Notes: generated by a model not told the origin, from the letters alone. Positions 25,522-34,190 are shown, numbered from the stretch's first letter. The stretch is DNA of 64,000 nucleotides from Lawsonibacter sp. (GCA_022791995.1 JAAWAD010000073.1:1-64000), one strand, 5' to 3'. Numbers and translations are program-made.

Positions 25522-26604
25522 ATGAATAAGCGGGTCACAATCCGGGATGTGGCAGAGCGCGCAGGGGTGTCCATCAGCACAGTGCATCAGGCGCTGAACG
25601 GGAAGCCGGGGGTGAGCGAGGCGACCCGGGCCCAGATCCGCAGGATTGCCGGGGAGATGGGCTATCAGCCCAATGCGATGGCCTCCGGGCTGAAGCGGCG
25701 TACCCAGCGGGTGGTAGCGCTGCTGCCCGGAGAGGGGGGGAAGAACCGCTACTACTACCCTCCTCTGTGGAGCGGTATCCGGGACTATCTGAACAGTGCT
25801 GCCGACCTGAATGTAGACTGTACAGAGCTCCCCTACGGCGGGGATCCGGCGGTTTCCGCCTCGCTCCGAGTGGATGAGGTCCGGGCTCTGCTGGCAGACG
25901 GACAGGTGGACGGCCTGCTGACTGTGGGGCATATGGACGCCTTTACCCAGGCGGAATGGGACGGCATCGAAAAAAGGGGCGTTCCTGTGGTGCAAATTGG
26001 CAATGACAACGCAAAAAGCCACAGTATGTGCTGTGTACAACCGGACTACCGCGTCATTGGCCGCACCATGGCAGAGCTGCTTCTGGGGCACATCCCCTCC
26101 TATGGCAGCATTCTGATGTGTGCCGGAAACCCAAGCTGGAAGCAGCATTCTCTGATTGTGCGGGGCTTTGAGGAGTATATGGAGGAGGACGGGGCCCGAA
26201 ACAAGCTGTACAAAAGCTTTGCCTGGAGCATCGGGGAGGAGTCTCAGCGCGAGATTACCTATCTGTTGTCCCAGCCTGACATTGCGGCTTGCTGTAGTGT
26301 GCTCTCCCAGGGCAGCGTGATGATGGTCCAGGCCCTGCGGGAGACCGGTAAGGCTGGACAGGTGTTTGCGGTGGGCAGCGACCTGTTTGAGGAGAACATC
26401 GCCAGCTTGCGGGCACGGATCCTGACCAGCATCATTCAAAAGAACCCATACGCCCAGGGGTATCTGGGCATCAAGACACTGGTGGAGGCGCTGACCCAGG
26501 GGAAGCAGCCCAAGCAGCAGACCATTTATGTGGGCTCGGAGGTGGTTTTTCGGAGCAACGTGGTGATGTATGACCACGGAAACTTCCGCAGTCTGCTGAT
26601 TTAA
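25522..26604 (+). CDS. LacI-family transcriptional regulator of the hexuronate island
   Basis: A 360-residue LacI regulator. The N-terminal DNA-binding domain reads VTIRDVAERAGVSISTVHQALNG, with the hinge helix MASGLKRRTQRVVALL near 50; the rest is a periplasmic-binding-like sensor domain. ATG 25522 is preferred since GGAGGG is eight bases upstream; ATG 25516 is only two bases from it. It is followed by the convergent dehydratase gene and lies near two identical AAAAACGTTTTT palindromes, the expected kind of LacI-family operator. It likely senses a uronate or its catabolite. Confidence 0.92.
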   Translation: MNKRVTIRDVAERAGVSISTVHQALNGKPGVSEATRAQIRRIAGEMGYQPNAMASGLKRRTQRVVALLPGEGGKNRYYYPPLWSGIRDYLNSAADLNVDCTELPYGGDPAVSASLRVDEVRALLADGQVDGLLTVGHMDAFTQAEWDGIEKRGVPVVQIGNDNAKSHSMCCVQPDYRVIGRTMAELLLGHIPSYGSILMCAGNPSWKQHSLIVRGFEEYMEEDGARNKLYKSFAWSIGEESQREITYLLSQPDIAACCSVLSQGSVMMVQALRETGKAGQVFAVGSDLFEENIASLRARILTSIIQKNPYAQGYLGIKTLVEALTQGKQPKQQTIYVGSEVVFRSNVVMYDHGNFRSLLI

Positions 26605-26641
26605 AAAAGTCTTACAGGCCTGTGGCCTGTAAGACTTTTTT
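26603..26641. terminator. Bidirectional terminator between lacI-type gene and dehydratase gene
   Basis: A perfect 18-bp inverted repeat (arms 26603-26620 and 26624-26641) with a TGT loop. A and T runs on the two sides make it work in both directions. It begins inside the last codon region of the LacI gene and ends six bases before the convergent gene. Confidence 0.95.
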
Positions 26642-26646
26642 TGCGC

Positions 26647-27765
26647 TCAAAGCTCCAGCTTACGGTAGCTGCGGCAGCTCTTTTCGATCAGGTCCCAGTC
26701 CAGCTCCGCTCCCACGCCAGGGCCCTGCGGCACATGAATGATGCCCTTTTCGTCAATGGGGAGCATTCCTTTCATGGGCAGGGTGTAATTTTCCTCCGGC
26801 ACGAAATACTCGAAGTATTCACAGTTCTTGATAGCGCAGCTGACGTGCAGATTGACCAAATCCATATAGTTCATGGTGGTGGTGTGGATTTCGCAGTTCA
26901 GGCCGAAGGCCTCCGCCATGTGGGCGATTTTCAGGGTGCCGGTGATGCCGTCCTTCCAGCTGACATCAGCCCGCACAATATCGGCGGCGTGCTGAGCGAT
27001 TACCTGGGCTACCCCCCAGTGGCAGCCCCGGGTGGTTTCCGTGTCGGCGATGGGGATATCCAGTGTACGGCACAGCTCGGTGTATTTGTAGAGCTCAAAA
27101 TCCCGGAAGGGTTCCTCGAACCACTTGTAGCCCAGGCGCTCCAGCTGGCGGCCCACTGTGATGGCCTCGTTCAGAGTGTAGTCCCCCACCGGGTCAGTCA
27201 TCAGCAGGTATTCGGGGCCGACGGCGTCCCGGATCGCCTGATGAACCTCCATATCAAAGGAGACAGGGCCGCCTGGATGGGCCTTGTAGCCGGGAATGCC
27301 CCGATTTTTATAGTACACAGCCTCGTCCACGTACTCCTGAACGGTGCCATGGAAGTTGCCGCTGGCATAGACAGGCAGGCTGTCCCGATAGGCGCCGATG
27401 TACTTGTACAGGGGGAGGTTGGCCTCCTTGGCGCAGATATCCCAGAGGGCTACATCCACCGGGCCGGGGAGGAAAACGGGGAAGAAGGCCTCGTGCCGGT
27501 CGATGGTCCACAGCTCCTGGAAGATGGCCTCTCGGTCGTGGGGGTCCCGGCCCAGAACCACGGGGCCGATGCTCTCCTGAAGGTATGCCTCGCTGACCGC
27601 GCCGCTGCGGGCAGCCATACAGGTGGATACGCCCTCGATTCCAGTGTCGGTGGTGAGCTTGATTGCGATAACATCCCAGCCCATCTTTGCTCCGCCCTGC
27701 CGCTTTTCGTCGAACAGGCAGCGACCGCGCTCCACCCACCAGGTCTCAAATTTGACAATTTTCAT
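26647..27765 (-). CDS. Enolase-superfamily sugar-acid dehydratase (mandelate racemase-like)
   Basis: A 372-residue enolase-superfamily enzyme. Metal ligands are seen in LLMTDPVGDY (Asp), WFEEPF (Glu) and IADTETTRG (Glu); the C-terminal base pair is VRADVSWKDGIT (Asp) with CEIHTTTMNYMD (His). The usual KxK on the second strand reads GYKAHPGG, so the second base is His. This suggests dehydration of an aldonic or aldaric acid, not racemisation of mandelate. ATG 27765 follows AAGGAGGC; a longer frame to 27822 would cross the operator. It is divergent from the TRAP-uxa operon and probably under the same LacI regulator. Confidence 0.85.
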   Translation of the reverse strand: MKIVKFETWWVERGRCLFDEKRQGGAKMGWDVIAIKLTTDTGIEGVSTCMAARSGAVSEAYLQESIGPVVLGRDPHDREAIFQELWTIDRHEAFFPVFLPGPVDVALWDICAKEANLPLYKYIGAYRDSLPVYASGNFHGTVQEYVDEAVYYKNRGIPGYKAHPGGPVSFDMEVHQAIRDAVGPEYLLMTDPVGDYTLNEAITVGRQLERLGYKWFEEPFRDFELYKYTELCRTLDIPIADTETTRGCHWGVAQVIAQHAADIVRADVSWKDGITGTLKIAHMAEAFGLNCEIHTTTMNYMDLVNLHVSCAIKNCEYFEYFVPEENYTLPMKGMLPIDEKGIIHVPQGPGVGAELDWDLIEKSCRSYRKLEL

Positions 27766-27804
27766 AAAGTGCCTCCTTAATGTTGTCTGTAGATTAAGAA
27801 CATA

Positions 27805-27816
27805 AAAAACGTTTTT
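27805..27816. promoter_or_regulatory. LacI-type operator, dehydratase side
   Basis: A perfect 12-bp palindrome AAAAACGTTTTT, about six bases past the -10 box of the minus-strand promoter, so covering its +1. An identical site lies at 28007. Confidence 0.8.
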
Positions 27817-27821
27817 GTCCA

Positions 27822-27850
27822 ATTATACCGGAAAGAGGAGAGAAAGTAAA
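27822..27850 (-). promoter_or_regulatory. Promoter of the enolase-superfamily dehydratase gene
   Basis: On the minus strand TTTACT (27850-27845), 17-bp spacer, TATAAT (27827-27822). Confidence 0.7.
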
Positions 27851-27896
27851 GAGGCAACAAAATTTCGCCTTTAAAATCGTCAATATAGAAAAAACG

Positions 27897-27939
27897 GTTC
27901 GGTGAAAATTGGCGAGTCATACAAAAATATTCACCGAAC
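27897..27939. repeat. Long-spaced inverted repeat between divergent promoters
   Basis: GTTCGGTGAA at 27897-27906 is perfectly inverted at 27930-27939, with a 23-base spacer. It lies upstream of both promoters and may bind a second regulator or aid looping. Confidence 0.55.
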
Positions 27940-27961
27940 AAAGAGAACAACGGGAGAATTG

Positions 27962-27990
27962 TTGACACTAATTCCGAACTGTGGTAAAGT
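27962..27990 (+). promoter_or_regulatory. Promoter of the TRAP-uxa operon
   Basis: TTGACA at 27962-27967, 17-bp spacer, TAAAGT at 27985-27990. Confidence 0.7.
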
Positions 27991-28006
27991 AAAGCAAAAG
28001 CATAAC

Positions 28007-28018
28007 AAAAACGTTTTT
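28007..28018. promoter_or_regulatory. LacI-type operator, TRAP operon side
   Basis: A perfect AAAAACGTTTTT palindrome about ten bases after the expected start of transcription; flanking bases extend it nearly to AACAAAAACG with a single extra T on the right. Identical to the site at 27805. Confidence 0.8.
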
Positions 28019-28088
28019 TGTTGTGTGGCGGCGGAGCTTCCCCGCCGCAGAGCAGAACAGATATCTGTTTTTAAGGAGGAAAACATCT

Positions 28089-29210
28089 ATGAAAAAGCTT
28101 GTTTCTTGCGCACTTGCTCTCGCCATGACGCTGTCTCTGGCCGCCTGCGGCGGCAACAGCGGCGGAACCAGTACCCCTGCCACTGGCTCTGGAAGCCAGC
28201 AGGGCGGCGCAGCCAACTCCGGCGCCCCTGCCAGCTCCAGCTCTGGGGATCCAGAGGGATGGTCCGGCACCGACTACACCTTTACCTGGAACGAGGTAAA
28301 CGGCGACGATTACGGCGCCACCCAGGGGGCCTATGCCTTCCGGGACGCCATTGAGGAGCTGTCCGGCGGCCACATTAAAATGGAAATTTACACCAACGGC
28401 ACCCTGGGCTCTGAGGCCGAGTCCATGCAGGGCATCCAGATGGGCACTCTGGATATGTTCCGCGGCAACGCCTCCTCTCTGCCCAACTACGGCGCGGAGA
28501 TCATCGGCTCCACCGGTCTGCCCTACGTCTTTAAGGACATGGAGCAGTTCCAGGCCGTGGCCGAGAGCAGCCTGGGCGACGAGCTGCTTCAGAGCGTTGA
28601 GGATGCCAACTGCGGCTATGTGGCTCTGGGTTGGCTGGTTGAGGGCCCCCGCAGCATGTTTATCACCCCTGCGGTGTATGAGCGGCTGGGCAAGCCCACC
28701 GAGTTCACCATCGACCTGATGAGCGGTCTGAAGGTCCGCGTGCCTGAAACGGACCTGATGATCAACACCATGGACGCCCTGGGCGCCTCCGCCACCGCTA
28801 TCGCCTACTCTGAGCTGTATACCTCCCTCCAGTCCGGCGTGGTGGACGCCGCGGAGAACGGCGTGACCTCTTACATGAGCAACTCCTTCAACGAGGTGGC
28901 CCCCTACTTCATCACCGACGCCCACACCTTTGGCTGCGGCGTGATTCTGATGAACGCCAACAAGTGGAACGCCCTGAACGACACTGAGAAGGGCTGGATG
29001 CAGCAGGCCGCTCTGGCCGCTCGCACCGCCTGCTATGAGTACAACCAGACCCAGGAGCAGGCCTGCTTTGACTCCTTCGGCGAGAAGGGCATCACCTTGC
29101 TGGAGGTCACCGATATCGAGAAGTGGCAGGAGGCCTGTGCCCCGCTGTATGCCCAGCAGAGCCAGGAGATCCAAGACATTATCGCCCGCATCCAAGGCGG
29201 CAACTATTGA
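28089..29210 (+). CDS. dctP: TRAP transporter solute-binding lipoprotein DctP (hexuronate island)
   Basis: A 373-residue substrate-binding protein. The signal peptide MKKLVSCALALAMTLSLAAC ends in a lipobox (LAAC), followed by a Gly/Ser-rich tether, so it is anchored outside the membrane. The DctP fold is clear: IKMEIYTNGTLGSEAESMQGIQMGTLDMF, AANGVTSYMSN-like segment and the conserved Arg region GLKVRVPETDLM, which binds the carboxylate of the ligand. AAGGAGG lies about nine bases before ATG 28089. First gene of the operon; the ligand is probably a hexuronate (inference from uxaC/uxaA). Confidence 0.93.
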   Translation: MKKLVSCALALAMTLSLAACGGNSGGTSTPATGSGSQQGGAANSGAPASSSSGDPEGWSGTDYTFTWNEVNGDDYGATQGAYAFRDAIEELSGGHIKMEIYTNGTLGSEAESMQGIQMGTLDMFRGNASSLPNYGAEIIGSTGLPYVFKDMEQFQAVAESSLGDELLQSVEDANCGYVALGWLVEGPRSMFITPAVYERLGKPTEFTIDLMSGLKVRVPETDLMINTMDALGASATAIAYSELYTSLQSGVVDAAENGVTSYMSNSFNEVAPYFITDAHTFGCGVILMNANKWNALNDTEKGWMQQAALAARTACYEYNQTQEQACFDSFGEKGITLLEVTDIEKWQEACAPLYAQQSQEIQDIIARIQGGNY

Positions 29211-29249
29211 TTGTAAGGCACCGCTGAAGAGATAAAAGGAAGTGTGCAG

Positions 29250-29287
29250 GGCGGGCTCTCCGGTTCGTCAGAGCCGAAGAGCCCGCC
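29250..29287 (+). ncRNA. Intercistronic hairpin between dctP and dctQ
   Basis: A 10-bp perfect outer stem (GGCGGGCTCT with AGAGCCCGCC) with a second inner stem (CGGTTC/GAGCCG), followed by TCAGTTTTT. It looks like a partial terminator or 3'-end protector that would leave more binding-protein mRNA than permease mRNA. Confidence 0.6.
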
Positions 29288-29312
29288 TCAGTTTTTGGGA
29301 AAGGGATGGGTT

Positions 29313-29816
29313 ATGGAAGCCTTGAATCGGGTCTGGTGTATGCTGGACAAAATTGTTTTCACAATCGTCAAGCACGTCTGTGTGGTTATTCTGGGTGTGC
29401 TGGTGACGGTGGTCTTTTATATCTTTTTTGGGCGCTATGTGCTGGGAAAGGGTCCCATGTGGGGTGAGCCTCTCTCCCTCTTCTGCCTGGTCTGGATGAG
29501 TGTGCTGGGCAGCGCCATGGTGGTCCGGGAGGACGCTCACCTGCGTGTGACCATGTTCGATGCGAAGATGAGCAAGGGAGCTCTGCTGGGCACGGATATT
29601 CTGTCCTCCCTGTGCATTGGCGTATTCGGCGTGTTCCTTATCATTTACGGCTGGCAGCTGACCATGAATGCAGCCAGCAACAATATGGCTGGTATCAATA
29701 TTCCCTATGCCTACATGTACGTTTCTCTGCCGGTTACTGGTGTACTGTACCTCCTGGCCTTGGTTGAGGCGTGGAGAAGACGGTTGACAAACGAAAGGAA
29801 GCAGGTGAAAGAATGA
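29313..29816 (+). CDS. dctQ: TRAP transporter small permease DctQ (hexuronate island)
   Basis: A 167-residue membrane protein with four hydrophobic helices, the DctQ pattern FGRYVLGKGPMWGEPLSLFCLVWMSVLGSAMVVREDAHL in the second and third. It forms the membrane complex with DctM and docks DctP. ATG 29313 has GGGAAAGGGA upstream; the longer frame reads through the hairpin. Its stop overlaps the dctM start (ATGA). Confidence 0.9.
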   Translation: MEALNRVWCMLDKIVFTIVKHVCVVILGVLVTVVFYIFFGRYVLGKGPMWGEPLSLFCLVWMSVLGSAMVVREDAHLRVTMFDAKMSKGALLGTDILSSLCIGVFGVFLIIYGWQLTMNAASNNMAGINIPYAYMYVSLPVTGVLYLLALVEAWRRRLTNERKQVKE

Positions 29817-31120
29817 CAACCACAACCATCGCCACCGCCATGCTGGTGGTTCTCTTCCTTGGTCTGGTGCTGCTGCGGGTGCCTGTGGTCTACGCCATCG
29901 GCATTGCGTCACTGGTGGACTTCTTCTATCTGGGCATCAACCCCATGCAGATGGCCTTGAAATTTGTCAGCAACCTGAACTCCTACACCCTGCTGGCGGT
30001 TCCCTTCTTCATCCTGATGGGTGAGTTGATGAGCCGGGGCGGCATCTCCGAGCGACTTATCGTCTTCTCTCGGGAGCTGGTGGGATGGATTCGCGGCGGC
30101 CTGGCCATGGTAAACATCGTGGCCTCGGTCTTCTTCGGCGGCATCTCCGGCTCCTCCTCCGCCGACTGTGCCTCCATCGGTCCCATTCTGATTCCCATGA
30201 TGGAGAAGGAGGGGTATGACCGGGACTTCTCCACCTGTGTCACGATGGCCAGCTCGGTTCAGGGGATCCTGATTCCGCCCAGCCAGAACATGGTGATTTT
30301 TACCCTGGCTGCCGCCGGTGTGGCTAGCGTCTCCATCGGCAAGCTGTTTATGGCCGGCTATGTCCCTGGCCTAATGTTGGCCGCTGTGCTGATGATTTAT
30401 AGCTACTATGTGTCGAAGAAGAAGAACTATCCCGTCAGCAACAGCTTTCATCTGGGCCGCTGCCTTCGGGCCCTGGGCGGAGCTATCTGGGGCCTGCTGG
30501 CCGTTCTGATTGTGGTAGTGGGCGTGGTGGCCGGTGTCTTTACCACCACTGAGTCGGCCAGCTCCGCCGTCATCTGGAGCATGGTTGTGGGCCTATTCAT
30601 CTACAGAGGCTTTAAAATCCGGGATATCCCCGAAATTTTCCACGACGTGGTGATGATGCTGGGTAAGATTCTGATTTTGCTGGGTGTGTCCGGCGCCTTC
30701 AGCTATCTGCTGACCTATCTGCGCATTCCTGAGAAGGTCTCTGGTTTTGTGTTCAGTCTGACAGACAGCAAGATTCTGATTCTTCTGATGATTAACGTCC
30801 TGCTGCTGGTGCTGGGCTGCTTCATCGAGATGGCCTGCTGCATTCTGATGATTACGCCTGTCATCCTTCCCATCTGGATGGATCTGGGACTGAGCCCCAT
30901 CCACCTGGGTGTGGTGATGATTCTCAATTTGGGCATCGGCCTGATTACCCCGCCGGTAGGCTCTACCCTGTTCATTGGATCGGCGGTCTCTCACGAGCCC
31001 ATTGAAAAGCTGAGTAAGGCTATGCTGCCCTTCTATGCAGTTATGGTTGTGACAGTTCTGATTCTGACCTTCTTCCCGCAGTGCTTCATGTGGCTGCCCA
31101 ACCTGATGTTTGGCGCATGA
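29813..31120 (+). CDS. dctM: TRAP transporter large permease DctM (hexuronate island)
   Basis: A 435-residue membrane protein of the DctM/ArsB-NhaD superfamily with about 11-13 helices. Typical motifs are LLAVPFFILMGELMSRGGI, VFFGGISGSSSADCASIGPILIP and the second-half repeat GVVMILNLGIGLITPPVG. It carries out Na+-driven uptake with DctQ and DctP. Start overlaps dctQ by four bases (ATGA), and its own stop overlaps the next gene by four bases. Confidence 0.93.
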   Translation: MTTTTIATAMLVVLFLGLVLLRVPVVYAIGIASLVDFFYLGINPMQMALKFVSNLNSYTLLAVPFFILMGELMSRGGISERLIVFSRELVGWIRGGLAMVNIVASVFFGGISGSSSADCASIGPILIPMMEKEGYDRDFSTCVTMASSVQGILIPPSQNMVIFTLAAAGVASVSIGKLFMAGYVPGLMLAAVLMIYSYYVSKKKNYPVSNSFHLGRCLRALGGAIWGLLAVLIVVVGVVAGVFTTTESASSAVIWSMVVGLFIYRGFKIRDIPEIFHDVVMMLGKILILLGVSGAFSYLLTYLRIPEKVSGFVFSLTDSKILILLMINVLLLVLGCFIEMACCILMITPVILPIWMDLGLSPIHLGVVMILNLGIGLITPPVGSTLFIGSAVSHEPIEKLSKAMLPFYAVMVVTVLILTFFPQCFMWLPNLMFGA

Positions 31121-31863
31121 ACGAAGAGGTAATATTGTCCCTGGGAGCCCGGCTGCGGCTGGCCGGCGGGCCGGAGAGGACGAAAGGAATGGTTTTGATC
31201 TGCCCCGGGGGCGGGTACAGCTGGCTCTCTCCCCGGGAGGCCGATCCGGTGGCCCGTGCCTTCCAGGCGGGGGGATGGTCGGCGGCGGTGCTGTATTACA
31301 CCGTCCGAAGCGGAGCAGATCAGCCCCCTCTGGGGGATTTGCCGGCTCGCCAGGTGGCCCAAGCGGCCAACTGGATCCGGAAGAAATACCCGGATGAGAG
31401 GCTGGTTCTGTGCGGCTTCAGCGCTGGCGGACACCTGGCCGCCAGCTATGCCGCCCGCTGGTCCCAGCTGGGCGGACTCCGCCCGGACGGGCTGATTTTG
31501 GGGTATCCGGTGATTACGGCGGGAACGTACACCCACCGGGGGACGATGGAGTCCCTGGCCGGCGACAGAAACCCGTCCGCCTATGGCATAGAAGGGCAGG
31601 TCACAGGACAGATGCCCCCGGTTTTCCTCTGGCACACCGTCACCGACCCGGAGGTGCCGGTACAGAACAGTCTGCTTCTGGCCGGCGCCCTGAGCCAGGC
31701 AGGCGTACCCTATGAGCTGCACCTCTACCCACGCGGCGTCCATGGCTTGTCCCTGGCCACGCCGGAGGTGGAGGAGCTGGAAAAGAGCCGCTTTGCGGAC
31801 GAGCATATTGCGGGCTGGTTTTCCCTGTGCCTTACGTGGTTGGACAGCCTGCTGACAGAATAG
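31117..31863 (+). CDS. Alpha/beta hydrolase (acetyl-esterase/BD-FAE-like)
   Basis: A 248-residue cytoplasmic alpha/beta hydrolase. The oxyanion loop is ICPGGGYSWLS, the nucleophile elbow LCGFSAGGHLAASYA (Ser near 110), the acid VTDPEVP and the His HLYPRGVHGLSLA. This pattern is shared with small acetyl-xylan and carbohydrate esterases. Translation is coupled to dctM through ATGA. Being inside a uronate operon, it may remove acetyl or methyl esters from imported sugar acids or open a lactone; this is an inference. No signal peptide, so it acts after uptake. Confidence 0.82.
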   Translation: MNEEVILSLGARLRLAGGPERTKGMVLICPGGGYSWLSPREADPVARAFQAGGWSAAVLYYTVRSGADQPPLGDLPARQVAQAANWIRKKYPDERLVLCGFSAGGHLAASYAARWSQLGGLRPDGLILGYPVITAGTYTHRGTMESLAGDRNPSAYGIEGQVTGQMPPVFLWHTVTDPEVPVQNSLLLAGALSQAGVPYELHLYPRGVHGLSLATPEVEELEKSRFADEHIAGWFSLCLTWLDSLLTE

Positions 31864-31878
31864 AAGGAGTGATGATTT

Positions 31879-32592
31879 ATGGCAATGTGGCACAGCGATA
31901 CAGAGATGTTTGCCCTGATGAAGGAGAAGCTCTACACCCCTGTGGTGGGGGATATTTTGGACCAGATGGGCTACAAGCACCAGTTCCTGCCGGCCTCCAT
32001 CCGGCCCCTGGCCAGTCAGGTGCCCACCGCCCCCTTTAAAAATCCGGGGGAGCAGACGGACAACCGCCTGAAGGTGGCGGGCTATGCCTGTACCGTGCTG
32101 GAAAACGACGTGTTTGAATACCAGGACGCCAAGCCCTTCGGCTATATGACCGAGGCCCTGGACGACCTGAAGCCCAACGAGATCTACATCGCCACCGGGG
32201 CCCACAACAGTGCCCTGTGGGGCGAGCTGCTCACCGCCAGCGCCAAAGCCCGGGGGGCCGTGGGGGCGGTGCTGGACGGCTATACCCGGGATACCCCTCA
32301 GGTCATTGAGCAGAATTTCCCTGTGTTTTGTTCGGGTACCTGGGCCCAGGATTCTTCGGTGCGCACCTATGTGTTCCAGTGGCGCTGCCCCATTGAGATC
32401 GGTCAGGTGACCATCCACAATGGAGACATCATCTTTGGCGACATTGACGGGGTGCTCATTATCCCCCAGAATGCTGCCCAGGAGGTCATTGAAAAGGCGC
32501 TTATTAAGGCGGAGACGGAGAAGACCATGCGCAAGGCCATTGAGGACGGGATGTTTGTGACGGAGGCCTTTGCCAAGTTTGGCGTACTGTAG
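31879..32592 (+). CDS. RraA-family aldolase/decarboxylase-like protein
   Basis: A 237-residue RraA-like protein. The fold's landmarks are TPVVGDILDQMGY at the N terminus, GELLTASAKARGAVGAVLDGYTRDTPQV (with the Arg-Asp pair that binds metal and pyruvate) and GDIIFGDIDGVLIIPQ. Class II HMG/CHA aldolases of this family cleave 4-hydroxy-2-oxo acids to pyruvate. It may do the retro-aldol step on a 2-keto-3-deoxy acid made by UxaA, since no KDG kinase or KDPG aldolase gene is in the operon. That role is inferred. GAAGGAG precedes ATG 31879. Confidence 0.83.
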   Translation: MAMWHSDTEMFALMKEKLYTPVVGDILDQMGYKHQFLPASIRPLASQVPTAPFKNPGEQTDNRLKVAGYACTVLENDVFEYQDAKPFGYMTEALDDLKPNEIYIATGAHNSALWGELLTASAKARGAVGAVLDGYTRDTPQVIEQNFPVFCSGTWAQDSSVRTYVFQWRCPIEIGQVTIHNGDIIFGDIDGVLIIPQNAAQEVIEKALIKAETEKTMRKAIEDGMFVTEAFAKFGVL

Positions 32593-32603
32593 GGCGGCGG
32601 ACG

Positions 32604-32939
32604 ATGGAAGAGAAGCAAACTGCATTCCAGATTGCGCTGGAGGACAATGTGGCCACCGCGCTGACCCCCCTGAAGCCAGGCCCGGTCACTCTCCTGGGGG
32701 ATGCCGTCGTGCCGGTTGTTCAGGCGTCTGCTGAGGTTCCCCTGGGCCACAAGATTGCTCTGCGAGACATCCGGGCCGGGGAGGATATCCTGAAATACGG
32801 CGTGGTCATCGGCCGCGCCACAGCGGACGTCCCGGCGGGCAGCTGGGTCCACCTCCATGTGATGGGCAGCGTCTATGACCAGCGCAGCAGTCATCTGGAC
32901 GTGAACACCGGTGCGCCCAAGGACACCCAGTATGAATAG
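32604..32939 (+). CDS. UxaA-family N-terminal (SAF-domain) subunit of altronate/galactarate dehydratase
   Basis: A 111-residue SAF-domain protein with the small-subunit pattern of split altronate dehydratases: IALEDNVATALTPLKPG, VPLGHKIALRDIRAGEDILKYGVVIGRATADVPAGSWVHLH. It supplies part of the active site to the large UxaA component encoded 12 bases downstream. The split into two genes is common in Firmicutes. Confidence 0.88.
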   Translation: MEEKQTAFQIALEDNVATALTPLKPGPVTLLGDAVVPVVQASAEVPLGHKIALRDIRAGEDILKYGVVIGRATADVPAGSWVHLHVMGSVYDQRSSHLDVNTGAPKDTQYE

Positions 32940-32951
32940 GGGGGCAGCCAG

Positions 32952-34190
32952 ATGGAACAGAATTGGAAAAGTCTGACCTGGCAGGGCTATGCCCGCCAAA
33001 ATGGTACAAAGGGTATCCGAAATCGGGTGCTGGTGATCTACACGGTGAAATGCGCCGAGTTCGTGGCCCAAAAGATTGTGGCTGAGAGCGGCAGCGGCGA
33101 TGTGGAGCTGCTGGGCTTTGACGGCTGCACCGACAACCAATATGCGGTCAATCTGCTCATCAGCTTTATCCGCCACCCCAACGTGGGAGCGGTGCTGGCG
33201 GTGGGGCTGGGCTGCGAGTATGTTCAGCCGGAGTGGCTGGCCGAGCTGGCCGTCCAGGAGGGCAAGAGCGCCGGCTGGATGTTCATTCAGAACGAGGGGG
33301 GGACTCTCCCCAGCATTGAGAAGGGGCGCGCCTGGGTCCGTCAGGCGCTGGAGGAGCTGAAGCACACCCCCCGGGTGCCCATGACCATGGCCGATCTGGT
33401 GGTGGGCGCGGAGTGCGGCGGCAGCGACTACACCAGCGGTCTGGCGGGCAACGTGGCGGTGGGCCGCTTCTATGACAAGCTGGTGGATGCCGGGGGCACC
33501 GCTATTTTTGAGGAAATTGTAGAGGCTGTCGGCCTGGATGGCCTGCTGACCAGCCGCGCCGCCAGCGAGCAGGCCCGAGAAGAGATCCAGTACACCTATA
33601 ACAAGGCCCTGGAGTACTGCAAAAGCGTGCGCCAGTACTCCGTAAGCCCGGGCAACTTCGCCGGGGGACTGTCCACCATCGAGGAGAAGAGCATGGGCGC
33701 CGTGGTGAAGAGCGGTTCCCGTCCCATCCAGGGGGTGCTGAAGGTTTCTGTCTCTCCGCCCCGGCCAGGTCTGTGGCTGCTGGACTCCACCCCGGACCCC
33801 CACTGGATGCAGTTCGGTATCACCAACCCCAACGACAACGAGGGGCTGATGGATCTGGCCAGCTGCGGGGCGCACATCGTCTTCCTGGTCACCGGCCGGG
33901 GGAACGTGGTGGGCAGCGCCGTGGCTCCCTGCATCAAAATCACCGGCAACCATGCCACGTATACCCACATGGAGGGGGACATGGACTTTGACGCCAGCCC
34001 GGTGCTCCGAGGGCTGTGCAGCCAGGACGAGCTGGCGGAGCAGCTGGCGGAGATGACCGCCGCCGTGGCCTCCGGGACGCCTTCCAAGAGCGAGGCCCTG
34101 GGCCACCGGGAGTTTTACATTCCCTATAAATATCAAGATAAGCAGGTTGGACGCCCCTGTGAAACGCAGGGGGACAGTCCAGGTGTATAA
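32952..34190 (+). CDS. uxaA: UxaA-family large subunit, altronate/galactarate dehydratase
   Basis: A 412-residue catalytic subunit. Family landmarks: GYARQNGTKGIRNRVLVIYTVKCAEFVA at the N terminus, FDGCTDNQYAV, LVVGAECGGSDYTSGLAGN in the centre and GSAVAPCIKITGN near the end. With the SAF subunit it should dehydrate D-altronate to 2-keto-3-deoxy-gluconate, using Fe2+. Galactarate or other aldonates are possible alternatives. The flanking uxaC supports the hexuronate route. Confidence 0.88.
   Translation: MEQNWKSLTWQGYARQNGTKGIRNRVLVIYTVKCAEFVAQKIVAESGSGDVELLGFDGCTDNQYAVNLLISFIRHPNVGAVLAVGLGCEYVQPEWLAELAVQEGKSAGWMFIQNEGGTLPSIEKGRAWVRQALEELKHTPRVPMTMADLVVGAECGGSDYTSGLAGNVAVGRFYDKLVDAGGTAIFEEIVEAVGLDGLLTSRAASEQAREEIQYTYNKALEYCKSVRQYSVSPGNFAGGLSTIEEKSMGAVVKSGSRPIQGVLKVSVSPPRPGLWLLDSTPDPHWMQFGITNPNDNEGLMDLASCGAHIVFLVTGRGNVVGSAVAPCIKITGNHATYTHMEGDMDFDASPVLRGLCSQDELAEQLAEMTAAVASGTPSKSEALGHREFYIPYKYQDKQVGRPCETQGDSPGV

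Larger units (their letters stand above)
27766..28088. other. Divergent control region of the hexuronate island
   Basis: 323 bases with no gene. It contains two back-to-back promoters, two identical LacI-type palindromes placed at the two predicted start sites, and a separate 10-bp inverted repeat between them (27897-27939). Confidence 0.75.
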
